From the NCBI GenBank assembly GCA_963731625.1, contig CAVSWH010000001.1, forward strand, positions 1-64,000: DNA of 64,000 nt. The letters run 5' to 3'. The notes below the pieces were generated by a model, which saw only the letters and a list, made by a program, of their open reading frames with translations, had not been told where the DNA came from and did no database searches. The DNA is from PALSA-555 sp963731625. Lineage in GTDB: Bacteria > Actinomycetota > Acidimicrobiia > IMCC26256 > PALSA-555. This document shows positions 1 through 9,318 of the stretch, one piece after another. The stretch's first letter is position 1; each line of letters opens with the position of its first letter. The translations under genes and the position numbers were made by a program.

Positions 1-84
1 TGTCGGAGGGGGGATTTGAACCCCCACGCCCTTGCGGGCACTAGCCCCTCAAGCTAGCGCGTCTGCCGATTCCGCCACTCCGAC
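1..84 (-). tRNA. tRNA-Leu (anticodon GAG)
   Basis: Read on the minus strand, the gene begins GTCGGAG and ends CTCCGAC plus an A discriminator, a perfect 7-bp acceptor stem. The anticodon stem CTAGC/GCTAG encloses the loop TTGAGGG, giving anticodon GAG. The long variable arm and the GGGGG-TTCAAAT-CCCCC T arm fit a class II leucine tRNA. The 3' CCA is not encoded. It lies 13 bases beyond the oppF stop codon on the same strand. Confidence 0.95.
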
Positions 85-97
85 GAGGACCGCGAGT

Positions 98-1128
98 CTA
101 CCGACGCGCCCGCGCGTGCGACTTGTCCGGGCCCGGGAAGTAGCACGCGACCGCGTGGCCGTCCTCGCTCGCGACGAGCGGCGGCTCCGTCCCCGCACAG
201 ACGGCTTGCGCGCGCCAGCAGCGGGTGCGGAACCGGCACCCGCTGGGCGGGTCAGTCGCGCTCGGCACGTCGCCGTCGAGGAGGATCCGTCGCCGACGGC
301 GCTCGAGTGGCGGGTCAGGCACCGGCACCGCGGACAGCAGCGCCTGCGTGTACGGGTGCTGCGGCTGGTCGTAGACGGCGTCAGCCGGTCCGTCTTCGAC
401 GATCGTGCCGAGGTACATCACGGCGACGTGGTCGGCGACGTGTCCGACGACCGCGAGATCGTGGGCGATGAAGAGGTACGTCATGTCGAGCTCGCGCTGC
501 AGCTCGTCGAGGAGGTTGATGACACCCGCCTGGATCGAGACGTCGAGCGCGCTGACGGGCTCGTCGAGGACAAGCAGATCGGGACGCAGGGCGAGGGCGC
601 GCGCGATGCCGACGCGCTGGCGCTGCCCGCCGGAGAGCTCGTGCGGGTACCGGTGGACGTCCGCGGGATCCAGGCCGACCTGGCCGAAGAGGGCGCGGAC
701 GCGGTCCGGGCCGTGGTCGGCCCACTCGCCGTGCACGCGCAGCGGGTCGGCGACGATGGCGCCGATCGTCAGCCGCGGATTCAGCGAGGCATAGGGGTCC
801 TGGTAGACGATCTGGAGCCGTCGTCGCAGTCGTCGCATTGCGCCCGCCGACAGGCCGACCAGGCTGGTGCCATCGAATCGGACCTCGCCCCGCGTGGGCG
901 CCACCAGGCCGAGCACGAGCCGCGCCGTCGTGGTCTTGCCGCAGCCCGACTCGCCGACGAGGGCGAACGTCTCGCCCCGCGCGACATCGAAGCTCACGTC
1001 GGCGACGGCGCTCACCCGACCCACCGCCCGCCGGAAGACCCCGGCCCGCACGGGGAAGTCCTTGACGAGACCGCGCACCTCGAGGAGCGGCGACGGTGCC
1101 GGGTGGGTCGACGCGCGCCGCGGCGCGC

Positions 1129-1132
<4 letters not shown>
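98..1132 (-). CDS. oppF: Peptide ABC importer ATP-binding protein (OppF/DppF type)
   Basis: This 344-residue cytoplasmic ATPase powers oligopeptide or dipeptide uptake together with OppB, OppC and OppD. The P-loop GESGCGKT is at residues 60-67, followed by the signature LSGGQRQRVGIARAL and Walker B LLVLDEPVSALD. The C-terminal tail has the cysteine-rich peptide-transporter extension (CRFRTRCWRAQAVC and a later C), a region known to hold an Fe-S cluster in some family members. The GTG start at 1132 overlaps the oppD stop (GTGA), which implies translational coupling. It is the last gene of the opp operon. Substrate specificity cannot be read from the sequence; peptide versus nickel or opine import remains open, though the Opp/Dpp family call is firm. 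Confidence 0.92.
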
Positions 1133-2145
<1,013 letters not shown>

Positions 2146-2149
<4 letters not shown>

Positions 2150-3081
2150 GTGGATCGGGGGTCGAAGGCGTCGCGGAGTCCGTCGCCGAGGAAGTTGACC
2201 GCGAGGATGGTCACGAGGATGGCGAGCCCCGGGAAGTAGAGGAGGTACGCCTGTGACGTGCCGACGTAGCCCTCGGCGTCCGCCAGCATGCGTCCCCAGG
2301 ACGTCGCCGGCAGCTGGACGCCGAACCCGAGGAAGGACAGCGCGGACTCGGCGACGATCGCCGCGGCGACCGCGAGGGTGGCGTTGACGACGATCTGGCT
2401 GACGCAGTTCGGGAGGACGTGGCGCCACACGATCCACGGCACGGACGCGCCCGAGGCGCGGGCCGCCTCGATGTACTCCTGCTCCTTCAGGGCGAGGACT
2501 TGGGCACGCACGACCCGCGCGATGTACATCCAGAACAGGGCGGCGAGCACCCAGATGATCGTGAGGCGGTCGTGGCCGAACTTCTCGAGCGCGAGCGCGA
2601 GCACGGCGAGGGCGGGCAGCACGAGGAAGAGGTCGGTGACGCGCATGAGCGCCTGGTCGGTGGTCTTGCCGACATAGCCGGCGACGGCGCCGACGATCGT
2701 GCCGACGAGGGTCGAGAGGAGTGCGACGGCGAGGCCGATCTCGAGGGAGATCTGGCCGGCGTACAGCAGCCGGGCGAGCTCGTCGCGCCCGAGCTCGTCG
2801 GTGCCGAACCAGTGGTGCAGCGACGGCCCGACCGCGCCGAGCGCGAGGTGCTGCTGGTTCGGCCCGTACGGCGCGAGGAGCGGCGCGGCGAAGCACGCCG
2901 CGGCGAGCAGGACGAGCACGACGGCCGAGCCGACCGCCAGGCGGTGCCGGCGGAGTCGGCGCCAGAAGCGCTGGCCCGTCGGGCGGTACGGGTCGTCGAC
3001 GGCCAGCCCGGGGAGCAGCTCCGAGGGGCCGAGCGGCTCGGGCTCGGGCACGACGGTCGGCGGCCGCCGACGGGTGCTCAC
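2146..3081 (-). CDS. oppC: Peptide ABC importer permease (OppC/DppC type)
   Basis: This 311-residue inner-membrane permease pairs with OppB to form the translocation pore. A proline-rich cytoplasmic N-terminus precedes a first membrane span (AVGSAVVLVLLAAACFAAPLL). The family motif WFGTDELGRDELARLLY follows, and then further spans. The cytoplasmic EAA loop that docks the ATPases is visible as EAARASGASVPWIVWRHV. The protein ends with the usual NFLGDGLRDAFDPR motif. The GTG start at 3081 overlaps the oppB stop (GTGA), and the stop overlaps the oppD start. Length is normal for the family and no defect is seen. Confidence 0.92.
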
Positions 3082-4043
3082 GCGAGCCGGATCCGCGGGT
3101 CGAGCCAGCCGTAGGCGAGGTCCGCGAGCAGGTTGCACACCACGATGAACGCCGCCGTGACGACGAGCCACGCAGTGAGGGTCGTGGCGTCCCCGGCCAG
3201 CAGCGAGTCGAAGAACAGCTTGCCCATGCCCGGGATCGAGAAGATCTTCTCGGTGATGATGAGCCCACCGAAGAGCGCCCCGATGTCGAGGGCCATCACC
3301 GTGACGAGCGGGATCAGCGCGTTGCGGACGCCGTGGCGCCACACCACCTGGCGGCGCGGCACGCCCTTCGCCCGGGCGGTGCGGATGTAGTCCGACGACA
3401 TCACGTCGAGCATCGAGGCGCGCTGGTAGCGGCTCCACCCGGCGACGATCTGCACCGTGAGGGTGAGAACCGGGAGGACGAGGTGGCGGGCGTAGTTGAG
3501 GACTCCCCCGTTCCCCGAGTGCAGGCCGACGAAGAAGAGCGGCGGCTCGCTGAGGTGGAACCACTGCTTCGGGCCGACCGCGAGGAACTCGATCGCGATG
3601 AGGCCGAACCAGAACGCGGGGAGCGCGAGGCCGAGGAACGAGAGGCCGGTGAAGGTGTAGTCGAGCGCCGAGTACTGGCGCAGCGCCGAGTAGACGCCGA
3701 CGCCGACCGCGACGAGCGCGGCGGCGAGCACGCCCCACACGATGAGCTGGGTGGTGTTCCACAGGGCGCGGCCGATCTGGGCGGAGACGGCCTCGTGGGT
3801 TCGCTCGCTCGTGCCCCAGTCGCCGCGCACGAACTTCGACAGCCACGTCCCGTACTGCTGGACGAGCGGCTCGTTGAGCCCGAGCTGCTGGCGCTCGGCG
3901 GCGATCGCGGCCGCGGGCTCGCGTGACTGGCGCAGCTTCGCGGTCGGGTCGAAGGTGGCGCGCACGAACGCGAATGTGAGGAACGACGCGACGAGGATGA
4001 CCGGGATCGAGTAGAGGGCGCGGCGTCCGACGTAGCTCAGCAC
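3078..4043 (-). CDS. oppB: Peptide ABC importer permease (OppB/DppB type)
   Basis: This 321-residue polytopic permease is the partner of OppC. It opens with the typical MLSYVGRRALYSIPVILVAS membrane segment, followed by an extracytoplasmic region containing LGLNEPLVQQYGTWL and GDWGTSE, both standard in OppB. The EAA loop RTARAKGVPRRQVVWRH and the closing LADLAYGWLDPRIR motif are present. It starts ten bases after the oppA stop and overlaps oppC by four bases, so the whole cassette reads as one transcript. No abnormality is visible. Confidence 0.93.
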   Translation of the reverse strand: MLSYVGRRALYSIPVILVASFLTFAFVRATFDPTAKLRQSREPAAAIAAERQQLGLNEPLVQQYGTWLSKFVRGDWGTSERTHEAVSAQIGRALWNTTQLIVWGVLAAALVAVGVGVYSALRQYSALDYTFTGLSFLGLALPAFWFGLIAIEFLAVGPKQWFHLSEPPLFFVGLHSGNGGVLNYARHLVLPVLTLTVQIVAGWSRYQRASMLDVMSSDYIRTARAKGVPRRQVVWRHGVRNALIPLVTVMALDIGALFGGLIITEKIFSIPGMGKLFFDSLLAGDATTLTAWLVVTAAFIVVCNLLADLAYGWLDPRIRLA

Positions 4044-4053
4044 GACGCGCCCG

Positions 4054-5718
4054 CTACCCGATGCTCCACTGGCTGAGGTTCCAGAACATCCCGTACACCG
4101 GGTTGTCGCCCTGGACGCCGCTGATCCGCTTGCTCCACGCGCCGAGGTTGGGCAGCGGGTCGAGGGGCAGCGAGACCTGGGCGGCGGCGAGGAGCTGGTC
4201 GGCGCTCTTCGCCGCGCTGACGCGCGCTGCGTCGTCGGGGTTGTCGTCGACGGTCAGCAGCAGCGGGTCGAGACCGGGGACGTTCGTGCGCGTGTAGTTC
4301 TCCCCCGAGTTCTGGTTCGCCGGCCCCGGGATGTTCTGGGAGCAGAATGTGACGCAGAGCCCCGGCTCGAGGTCGGTGACGACCTCGGCGTAGAGGCCGA
4401 GCTGGAAGGTGCCGGCGGGGAGGATCTGGCCGAAGAGGGTGTTCGCGTCGCGGTTCTGGATCGTGACGGCGAAGCCGGCGCGGTGCAATTGCGCTTGGAG
4501 CACCTGCTCGGTCAGCGCGCGCCGCTGGTCGTCGGCCGTGGACTGGAGCGTGAGCGCGGCGGGGCGGCCGGCCTTCTCCCAGATGCCGCCCGACTTCTGC
4601 CAGCCGGCGCCGGTCATGAGCTGCTTCACCTTCGCGAGGTCGAGGTGGTAGCCGGCCCAGGCCTGCTGGTCGCTGTACGCCGCGAGGATCGGCGGGTTGA
4701 GCGAGTTGGTGGCGTGCGTCACGCCGAGCGCGCCGAAGAGCAGCCGGACGATCGCGTGCCGGTCGATCGAGTACGCGATCGCTTGACGCACGGGCACCGA
4801 GTCGAGTGGGAACGCCGCGTTGTTCATCCACAGCGCCTCGATGTTCCCGGTGTCGGCGTTGGCGAACGAGTCGGCGTCGTTCAGACCCGCCTGGATGGCG
4901 CGGACCGCCTCGGGTTGCGGCGCCGGGTAGACGGCGTCGACCTCGCCGCCCTGGAAGGCCTGGAACTCCGCCGCGGTGTCGGTGAGGAACTTGAACACGA
5001 CCTCCCGGGCCTTCGGCTTGGGTCCCCAGTAGTTCGGGTTCGGGACGAGGTCGACCTCGACGCCCTTGTTCCAGTCGGCGATCTTGAACGGGCCGCCCGA
5101 CCAGCTGTACCCGTCCTTCATCGCGTCGTCACGGTTGTGCCCCGCGAGGACGTGGCTGGGGAAGACCCCGTAGACGCCGCCGAAGAGCTGGCGCCACCCG
5201 GCGAAGGGCTGGGCGAACGTCACGACGGCGGTGTGGGGGTCGGCGTCGTCGACCGACGCGATGCGGTCGTAGCCGGTCCGGTCGAAGATGTTCGCGCCGT
5301 GGGCGATCTGGTCCCAGGTGTAGCGGAAGTCGGTCGACGTGATCGGCGCGCCGTCGGACCAGACCGCCTTCGGGTTGATGCGGTAGGTCACGACCTGCTG
5401 GCCGCCGACGGTGGCGAGCGCGGGCGGCGCAGCCATGAGGACGCTCGGGCTGTACGCCCACTGGCCGCCACGCGACACGATGTCGAAGACGCGGGGCATC
5501 GTCTCCTCCTGCATCGTGAAGACGCCCCAGCTCGCCCCCGCGCACTCGTCGATCCAGTCGGCGCAGTCAGGCTCCTGCTCGGCGCCGATGACGATCTGGC
5601 CGCTCGGGCTGCGCCGCAGGACACTCGGGCGGGTCGCACCGGCGGGCGACGCCGCGAAGGTCACCAGTCCGCCCACCATCAGCGCAACCGCGCGCCGAGC
5701 CCAGCTGCCCGGGTCCAC
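4054..5718 (-). CDS. oppA: Extracellular peptide-binding protein (SBP family 5)
   Basis: This 554-residue solute-binding protein delivers peptides to the OppBC pore. The GTG start at 5718 follows a strong Shine-Dalgarno (AGGAGGGG, eight bases upstream). The N-terminus has a Sec signal peptide (RR, hydrophobic AVALMVGGLVTFAASPAGA). Family-5 features include the early VIGAEQEPDCADWI region and WSDGAPITSTDFRYTWD. No lipobox cysteine follows the signal peptide, which is unusual for a Gram-positive binding protein; it may be secreted free, or the true signal may start elsewhere. It is the first gene of the opp operon. Family membership is clear; ligand is unknown. Confidence 0.9.
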   Translation of the reverse strand: MDPGSWARRAVALMVGGLVTFAASPAGATRPSVLRRSPSGQIVIGAEQEPDCADWIDECAGASWGVFTMQEETMPRVFDIVSRGGQWAYSPSVLMAAPPALATVGGQQVVTYRINPKAVWSDGAPITSTDFRYTWDQIAHGANIFDRTGYDRIASVDDADPHTAVVTFAQPFAGWRQLFGGVYGVFPSHVLAGHNRDDAMKDGYSWSGGPFKIADWNKGVEVDLVPNPNYWGPKPKAREVVFKFLTDTAAEFQAFQGGEVDAVYPAPQPEAVRAIQAGLNDADSFANADTGNIEALWMNNAAFPLDSVPVRQAIAYSIDRHAIVRLLFGALGVTHATNSLNPPILAAYSDQQAWAGYHLDLAKVKQLMTGAGWQKSGGIWEKAGRPAALTLQSTADDQRRALTEQVLQAQLHRAGFAVTIQNRDANTLFGQILPAGTFQLGLYAEVVTDLEPGLCVTFCSQNIPGPANQNSGENYTRTNVPGLDPLLLTVDDNPDDAARVSAAKSADQLLAAAQVSLPLDPLPNLGAWSKRISGVQGDNPVYGMFWNLSQWSIG

Positions 5719-5764
5719 GTCGTTGTCCCCTCCTGAGCGGGCGGCCCGACCGGGATAGCACAGG

Positions 5765-5782
5765 CCCCCCGCACAAGGGGGG
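5765..5782. terminator. GC hairpin between secG and oppA
   Basis: CCCCCC at 5765-5770 and GGGGGG at 5777-5782 form a perfect 6-bp stem with a six-base loop (GCACAA). It lies downstream of the secG stop and upstream of the oppA Shine-Dalgarno, both read leftward. There is no U-tract, so it is only a plausible terminator or leader element separating the two transcription units. Confidence 0.35.
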
Positions 5783-5826
5783 ATGCCGCGGCGCCGGGTT
5801 CGTGACGCGCCTCGCGCGCCGGTGCG

Positions 5827-6060
5827 CTACTGGACCCGCAGGGCGAGGATCACGGTGGAGAACATGAAGACCACCGCGGTGAGGATCGTGAGGCGGTCCA
5901 GGTTGCGCTCCACGACCGTGGATCCGGCCATCGAGCCGCCCAGCTGACCGCCGCCGAACATCTCCGAGAGCCCGCCGCCTCGCCCCGAGTGCAGGAGGAT
6001 CAAGAAGATGAGCGTGAGCGACGACGCGACGTCGATGGCGAGCAGCACCGCGTTGATCAC
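5827..6060 (-). CDS. secG: Preprotein translocase subunit SecG
   Basis: This 77-residue subunit of the SecYEG channel has two membrane spans joined by the diagnostic Gly-rich loop. The first span is VLLAIDVASSLTLIFLILL, the loop is HSGRGGGLSEMFGGG, and the second span is LTILTAVVFMFSTVILAL. Length is typical of bacterial SecG. The start is GTG at 6060, with GGA upstream. Following tpiA on the same strand is the normal actinobacterial arrangement, although here a 273-base gap separates them. Confidence 0.93.
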   Translation of the reverse strand: MINAVLLAIDVASSLTLIFLILLHSGRGGGLSEMFGGGQLGGSMAGSTVVERNLDRLTILTAVVFMFSTVILALRVQ

Positions 6061-6195
6061 GGCGGAATCCTACCGGCTCGGTGACGCGGCCCCGGGTCGT
6101 GCGCCGCCGCGGTGGCGTTCACGCGCCCATGAAGGACGGGGGACGCCGGCCTTGACAGTCCGGGTCGATCATCGGGCGATCGAAGCAGGGATCCG

Positions 6196-6324
6196 ATGCA
6201 GATGAGCGGCCCCAACGGGGCCTTCTCGGCGCGGGCCGAGCGCCTGCCCGGCCTCGTCGCCCTGGTTGCGCTCCCGATCGTCGTCGGGGCGCCGCTCTCG
6301 GGCCCGCCGAAGGGCCGCGCCTGA
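6196..6324 (+). CDS. Candidate 42-residue membrane microprotein
   Basis: I do not recognise this frame. ATG at 6196 is preceded by AGCAGGGA and ends in TGA at 6322-6324. Forty-one of 42 sense codons end in G or C, whereas only about half of the 15 in-frame codons before the ATG do, a sharp coding-like transition exactly at the start. The peptide has one hydrophobic stretch (LPGLVALVALPIVVGAPL), compatible with a membrane span, and a short basic tail. A TTGACA hexamer lies at 6152-6157 without a clear -10. It is antisense to the tpiA-secG unit. The same base bias would also fit a minus-strand frame that lacks a good start, so this remains a candidate. Confidence 0.35.
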   Translation: MQMSGPNGAFSARAERLPGLVALVALPIVVGAPLSGPPKGRA

Positions 6325-6333
6325 CGCGGCGCG

Positions 6334-7101
6334 CTACCGCCGGTACTGGACGATGCGGGCGAAGTCGTCGGGGTCGAGCGACGCACCGCCGACGAGCGCG
6401 CCGTCGATCTCGGGCATCGCCATGAGCGCAGCGATGTTGCCCGGCTTGACGCTCCCCCCGTACTGGATGCGCATGGCGTCGGCGGTGGCGCCGAAGAGGC
6501 CACGGAGCGTCTCGCGGATGATCCCGATCGTCGCGTTCGCGTCGTCCGGGGTGGCGTTGCGACCGGTGCCGATGCACCAGATCGGCTCGTAGGCGACGAC
6601 GCAGCGCTCGGCGTCGGCCGCGTTCACGCCGTCGAACGCCGCGGTGATCTGGTGCACGACGCGGGCCTCGGTCTCCTCGTCGTCGTGCTCCTCGAGCGTC
6701 TCGCCGACGCAGACGATCGGGCTCATGCCGTGGCGGAGCACGGCCCGGCACTTGCGGTGCACGTCGTCGTCGGTCTCGTCGAAGAGCTGGCGGCGCTCCG
6801 AGTGCCCGACGATCACGTACTTCACGTTCAGGCGGGCGAGCATCGGGGGGCTGACCTCGCCGGTGAACGCGCCCTTGTCCTCCCAGTGGCAGTTCTGCGC
6901 GCCGAGCTGGATCGGGAGGCGGTCGGCCTCGGTCAGGGTCTGGAGGGTGCGCAGGTCTGTGAACGGCGGGCACACGACGACGTCGCCGTGCTCGTAGTCG
7001 GCGGGCTCGAGGCGGTAGGAGAGCTTCTGGATGACCTGGATCGCGACCAGGTGGTCGTGGTGCATCTTCCAGTTGGCCGCGATGACCGGGCGGCGGGTCA
7101 C
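6334..7101 (-). CDS. tpiA: Triosephosphate isomerase
   Basis: This 255-residue cytoplasmic TIM-barrel enzyme interconverts dihydroxyacetone phosphate and glyceraldehyde 3-phosphate. The active site is visible: N10 and K12 in AANWKM, the histidine in VIVGHSERRQ, the glutamate in VAYEPIWCIGTG and the phosphate loop IQYGGSVKPGN. The GTG start at 7101 overlaps the pgk stop (GTGA), so the two are coupled. It is the last glycolytic gene of the run before secG. Confidence 0.97.
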   Translation of the reverse strand: MTRRPVIAANWKMHHDHLVAIQVIQKLSYRLEPADYEHGDVVVCPPFTDLRTLQTLTEADRLPIQLGAQNCHWEDKGAFTGEVSPPMLARLNVKYVIVGHSERRQLFDETDDDVHRKCRAVLRHGMSPIVCVGETLEEHDDEETEARVVHQITAAFDGVNAADAERCVVAYEPIWCIGTGRNATPDDANATIGIIRETLRGLFGATADAMRIQYGGSVKPGNIAALMAMPEIDGALVGGASLDPDDFARIVQYRR

Positions 7102-8270
7102 GGGTTCGGCTCGCGGAGGGCGGCGAGACCGGGGAGGTCGCCGTGCTCGAGGAACTCGAGCGACGCGCCGCCGCCCGTGCTGAGGTGCCCGACGGTGTCG
7201 GCGAGGCCGAAGGCGCGCAGCGCGGCGGCGCTGTCGCCGCCGCCGACGACGGTGAAGCCGGCGCAGTCGGCGACGGCCTCGGCGACGGCCCGGGTGCCGG
7301 CGGCGAAGGGCTCGAGCTCGAAGACGCCCATCGGGCCGTTCCACACGACGGTGGCCGCGTCGGCGATCGTGTCGGCGAACGACGCGGCCGTGCCCGGGCC
7401 GATGTCGAGGCCGGACCAGCCGGCCGGGATGGCGTCGGCGGGGACGACCTTCGTCGCGGCGTCGGCGCGGACGGCGTCGGCGACGACGATGTCGCTCGGG
7501 ACGTGGAGCCGGCCGGTGGCGAGCAGTCGTCGGCAGTCCTCGACGCGGTCGGGCTCGACGAGGCTCTCCCCCACCGTGAAGCCCTGCGCGAGCAGGAACG
7601 TGAAGGCCATCGCGCCGCCGACGAGCACGGTGTCGCAGCGGGCGAGGAGCGCGTCGAGGACGCCGAGTTTGTCGCTGACCTTCGCGCCGCCGAGGATCGC
7701 CACGAACGGCCGCGCCGGGTGCTCCAGGAGGCGACCGAGCGCGGCGACCTCGGCCTCGAGCAGCCGCCCGCCGGCGTGCGCGAGCCGCGGCGGCGGGCCG
7801 ACGATCGAGGCGTGCGCGCGATGCGACGCGCCGAACGCCTCGTTGACGTAGGCGTCGCAGCCGGCGACGAGGCGGCCGACGAACGCCGGGTCGTTCGCCG
7901 TCTCGCCCGCGTCGAAACGCAGGTTCTCGAGGAGGAGGAGCCGACCGGGCGCGAGCGCGTCGACGGCGGCGTCGCGCGCTGGGCCCTCGAGCGGGGTGAG
8001 CGGCACGTCCCGCGCGAGCAGCTCGCTCAGGCGCGCCGCGACGGGCGCCAGGCTGGCGTCGGGGTCGGGGACGCCCTTCGGCCGGCCGAGGTGGCCGCAG
8101 GCGACGACGCCGGCGCCGTGGTCGAGCAGCCACGTGAACGTGGGCACCGTCGTGGTGAGGCGCAGGTCGTCGGTGACCTGTCCGTCAGCGAGCGGGACGT
8201 TGCAGTCGACGCGGACCAGCACGGTCGCGCCCTCGGTGCGGGGCAGGTCCTCCAGGCGTGGGACGGCCAC
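7098..8270 (-). CDS. pgk: Phosphoglycerate kinase
   Basis: This 390-residue enzyme makes ATP from 1,3-bisphosphoglycerate. Recognisable segments are VLVRVDCNVPL and the substrate loop ACGHLGRPKG at the N-terminus, FVAILGGAKVSDKLGVLD in the middle and VWNGPMGVFE with TVVGGGDSAAAL near the C-terminus. The GTG start at 8270 abuts the gap stop without any gap. Length is normal for bacterial Pgk. Confidence 0.97.
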   Translation of the reverse strand: MAVPRLEDLPRTEGATVLVRVDCNVPLADGQVTDDLRLTTTVPTFTWLLDHGAGVVACGHLGRPKGVPDPDASLAPVAARLSELLARDVPLTPLEGPARDAAVDALAPGRLLLLENLRFDAGETANDPAFVGRLVAGCDAYVNEAFGASHRAHASIVGPPPRLAHAGGRLLEAEVAALGRLLEHPARPFVAILGGAKVSDKLGVLDALLARCDTVLVGGAMAFTFLLAQGFTVGESLVEPDRVEDCRRLLATGRLHVPSDIVVADAVRADAATKVVPADAIPAGWSGLDIGPGTAASFADTIADAATVVWNGPMGVFELEPFAAGTRAVAEAVADCAGFTVVGGGDSAAALRAFGLADTVGHLSTGGGASLEFLEHGDLPGLAALREPNP

Positions 8271-9302
8271 TCAGGCGTCGCCGACGAATGCGACGAGGTC
8301 GACGAGGCGGTTCGAGTAGCCCCACTCGTTGTCGTACCAGCCGAGCACCTTCACGAGGTTGCCGGTGAGCATCGTGTCGCGAGCCGAGAAGATGCACGAG
8401 GCCGGGTTCCCGACGATGTCGGCCGAGACGAGCGGCTCGTCGCTGTACTCGAGCACCCCGCGGTAGCTCGGGTCGTTCGACGCTTCGGCGAACGCCGCGT
8501 TGATGTCGTCGACGGCCGCGTGGGTGCGCACCTCGGCGGAGAGGTCGGTGATCGAGCCGGTCGGCGTGGGGACGCGCAGGGCGGCACCGTCGAGGCGGCC
8601 GTTCAGCTGGGGCAGCACCTGCCCGATGGCGCGGGCCGCGCCCGAGCTGGCCGGGATGATCGAGAGGTTCGCGGCGCGCATCCGCCGCAGGTCCGGCGCG
8701 CCTTTGCGGCTCGGGTGGGCAAGGTCCTGCAGCGACTGGTCGCTCGTGTAAGCGTGCACGGTCGTCATGAGGCCCCGCTCGACCCCGAAGCGGTCGTCGA
8801 GGACCTTGGCGAGCGGCGCGAGGCAGTTCGTGGTGCACGACGCGTTCGAGATCACCGTGTGGCTTGCCGGGTCGAAGACCTGGTCGTTCACGCCAATGCA
8901 GATCGTCGCGTCGGCGTCGCCGCTCGGTGCCGAGATGATGACGCGGCGGGCGCCGCCCTGCAGGTGGCCCGCGGCGGCGTCGCGGGCGGTGAAGAGGCCG
9001 GTGGATTCGATGACGACGTCGACGCCTTGCTCGCGCCACGGGATCTCGGCCGGGGCCATGACCTCGAGCTTGCGGACCTCGTGCCCGTCGACGGAGAAGC
9101 CGGTGTCGTTGGCCTTCACCTCGTGGCGCAGCGTCCCGCCGACCGAGTCGTGCTTGAGCAGGAACGCCATCGTGGCGCTGTCCCCCATCGGGTCGTTGAC
9201 CGCCACGAGCTCGATGCCCGCGTCGGCGCCGCGGGCGAGGAGCGCCCGGTAGAACGAGCGGCCGATCCGGCCGAACCCGTTGATTCCCACGTGCACTGTC
9301 AT
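8271..9302 (-). CDS. gap: Glyceraldehyde-3-phosphate dehydrogenase
   Basis: This 343-residue NAD-dependent glycolytic dehydrogenase has the Rossmann motif GINGFGRIGR at residues 7-16. The catalytic cysteine is C156 in SNASCTTNC, and the substrate-binding region is followed by SWYDNEW-like WYDNEWGYSNRLVD. The start is ATG at 9302, 16 bases after the yvcK stop. In many actinobacteria whiA lies between yvcK and this region, but here the two are directly adjacent. Confidence 0.97.
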   Translation of the reverse strand: MTVHVGINGFGRIGRSFYRALLARGADAGIELVAVNDPMGDSATMAFLLKHDSVGGTLRHEVKANDTGFSVDGHEVRKLEVMAPAEIPWREQGVDVVIESTGLFTARDAAAGHLQGGARRVIISAPSGDADATICIGVNDQVFDPASHTVISNASCTTNCLAPLAKVLDDRFGVERGLMTTVHAYTSDQSLQDLAHPSRKGAPDLRRMRAANLSIIPASSGAARAIGQVLPQLNGRLDGAALRVPTPTGSITDLSAEVRTHAAVDDINAAFAEASNDPSYRGVLEYSDEPLVSADIVGNPASCIFSARDTMLTGNLVKVLGWYDNEWGYSNRLVDLVAFVGDA

Positions 9303-9318
9303 CGTGAACCCCCTCGGT

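Noticed and set aside
1..98. The tRNA-Leu as an attachment site for an integrated element
   Set aside because: No integrase, direct repeat of the tRNA end or phage gene is seen next to it.
6057..6503. A minus-strand frame across the tpiA-secG gap
   Set aside because: It shares the GC bias of the 42-codon plus-strand candidate but starts inside tpiA in another frame, lacks a start in the gap and gives an Arg/Pro-rich sequence.
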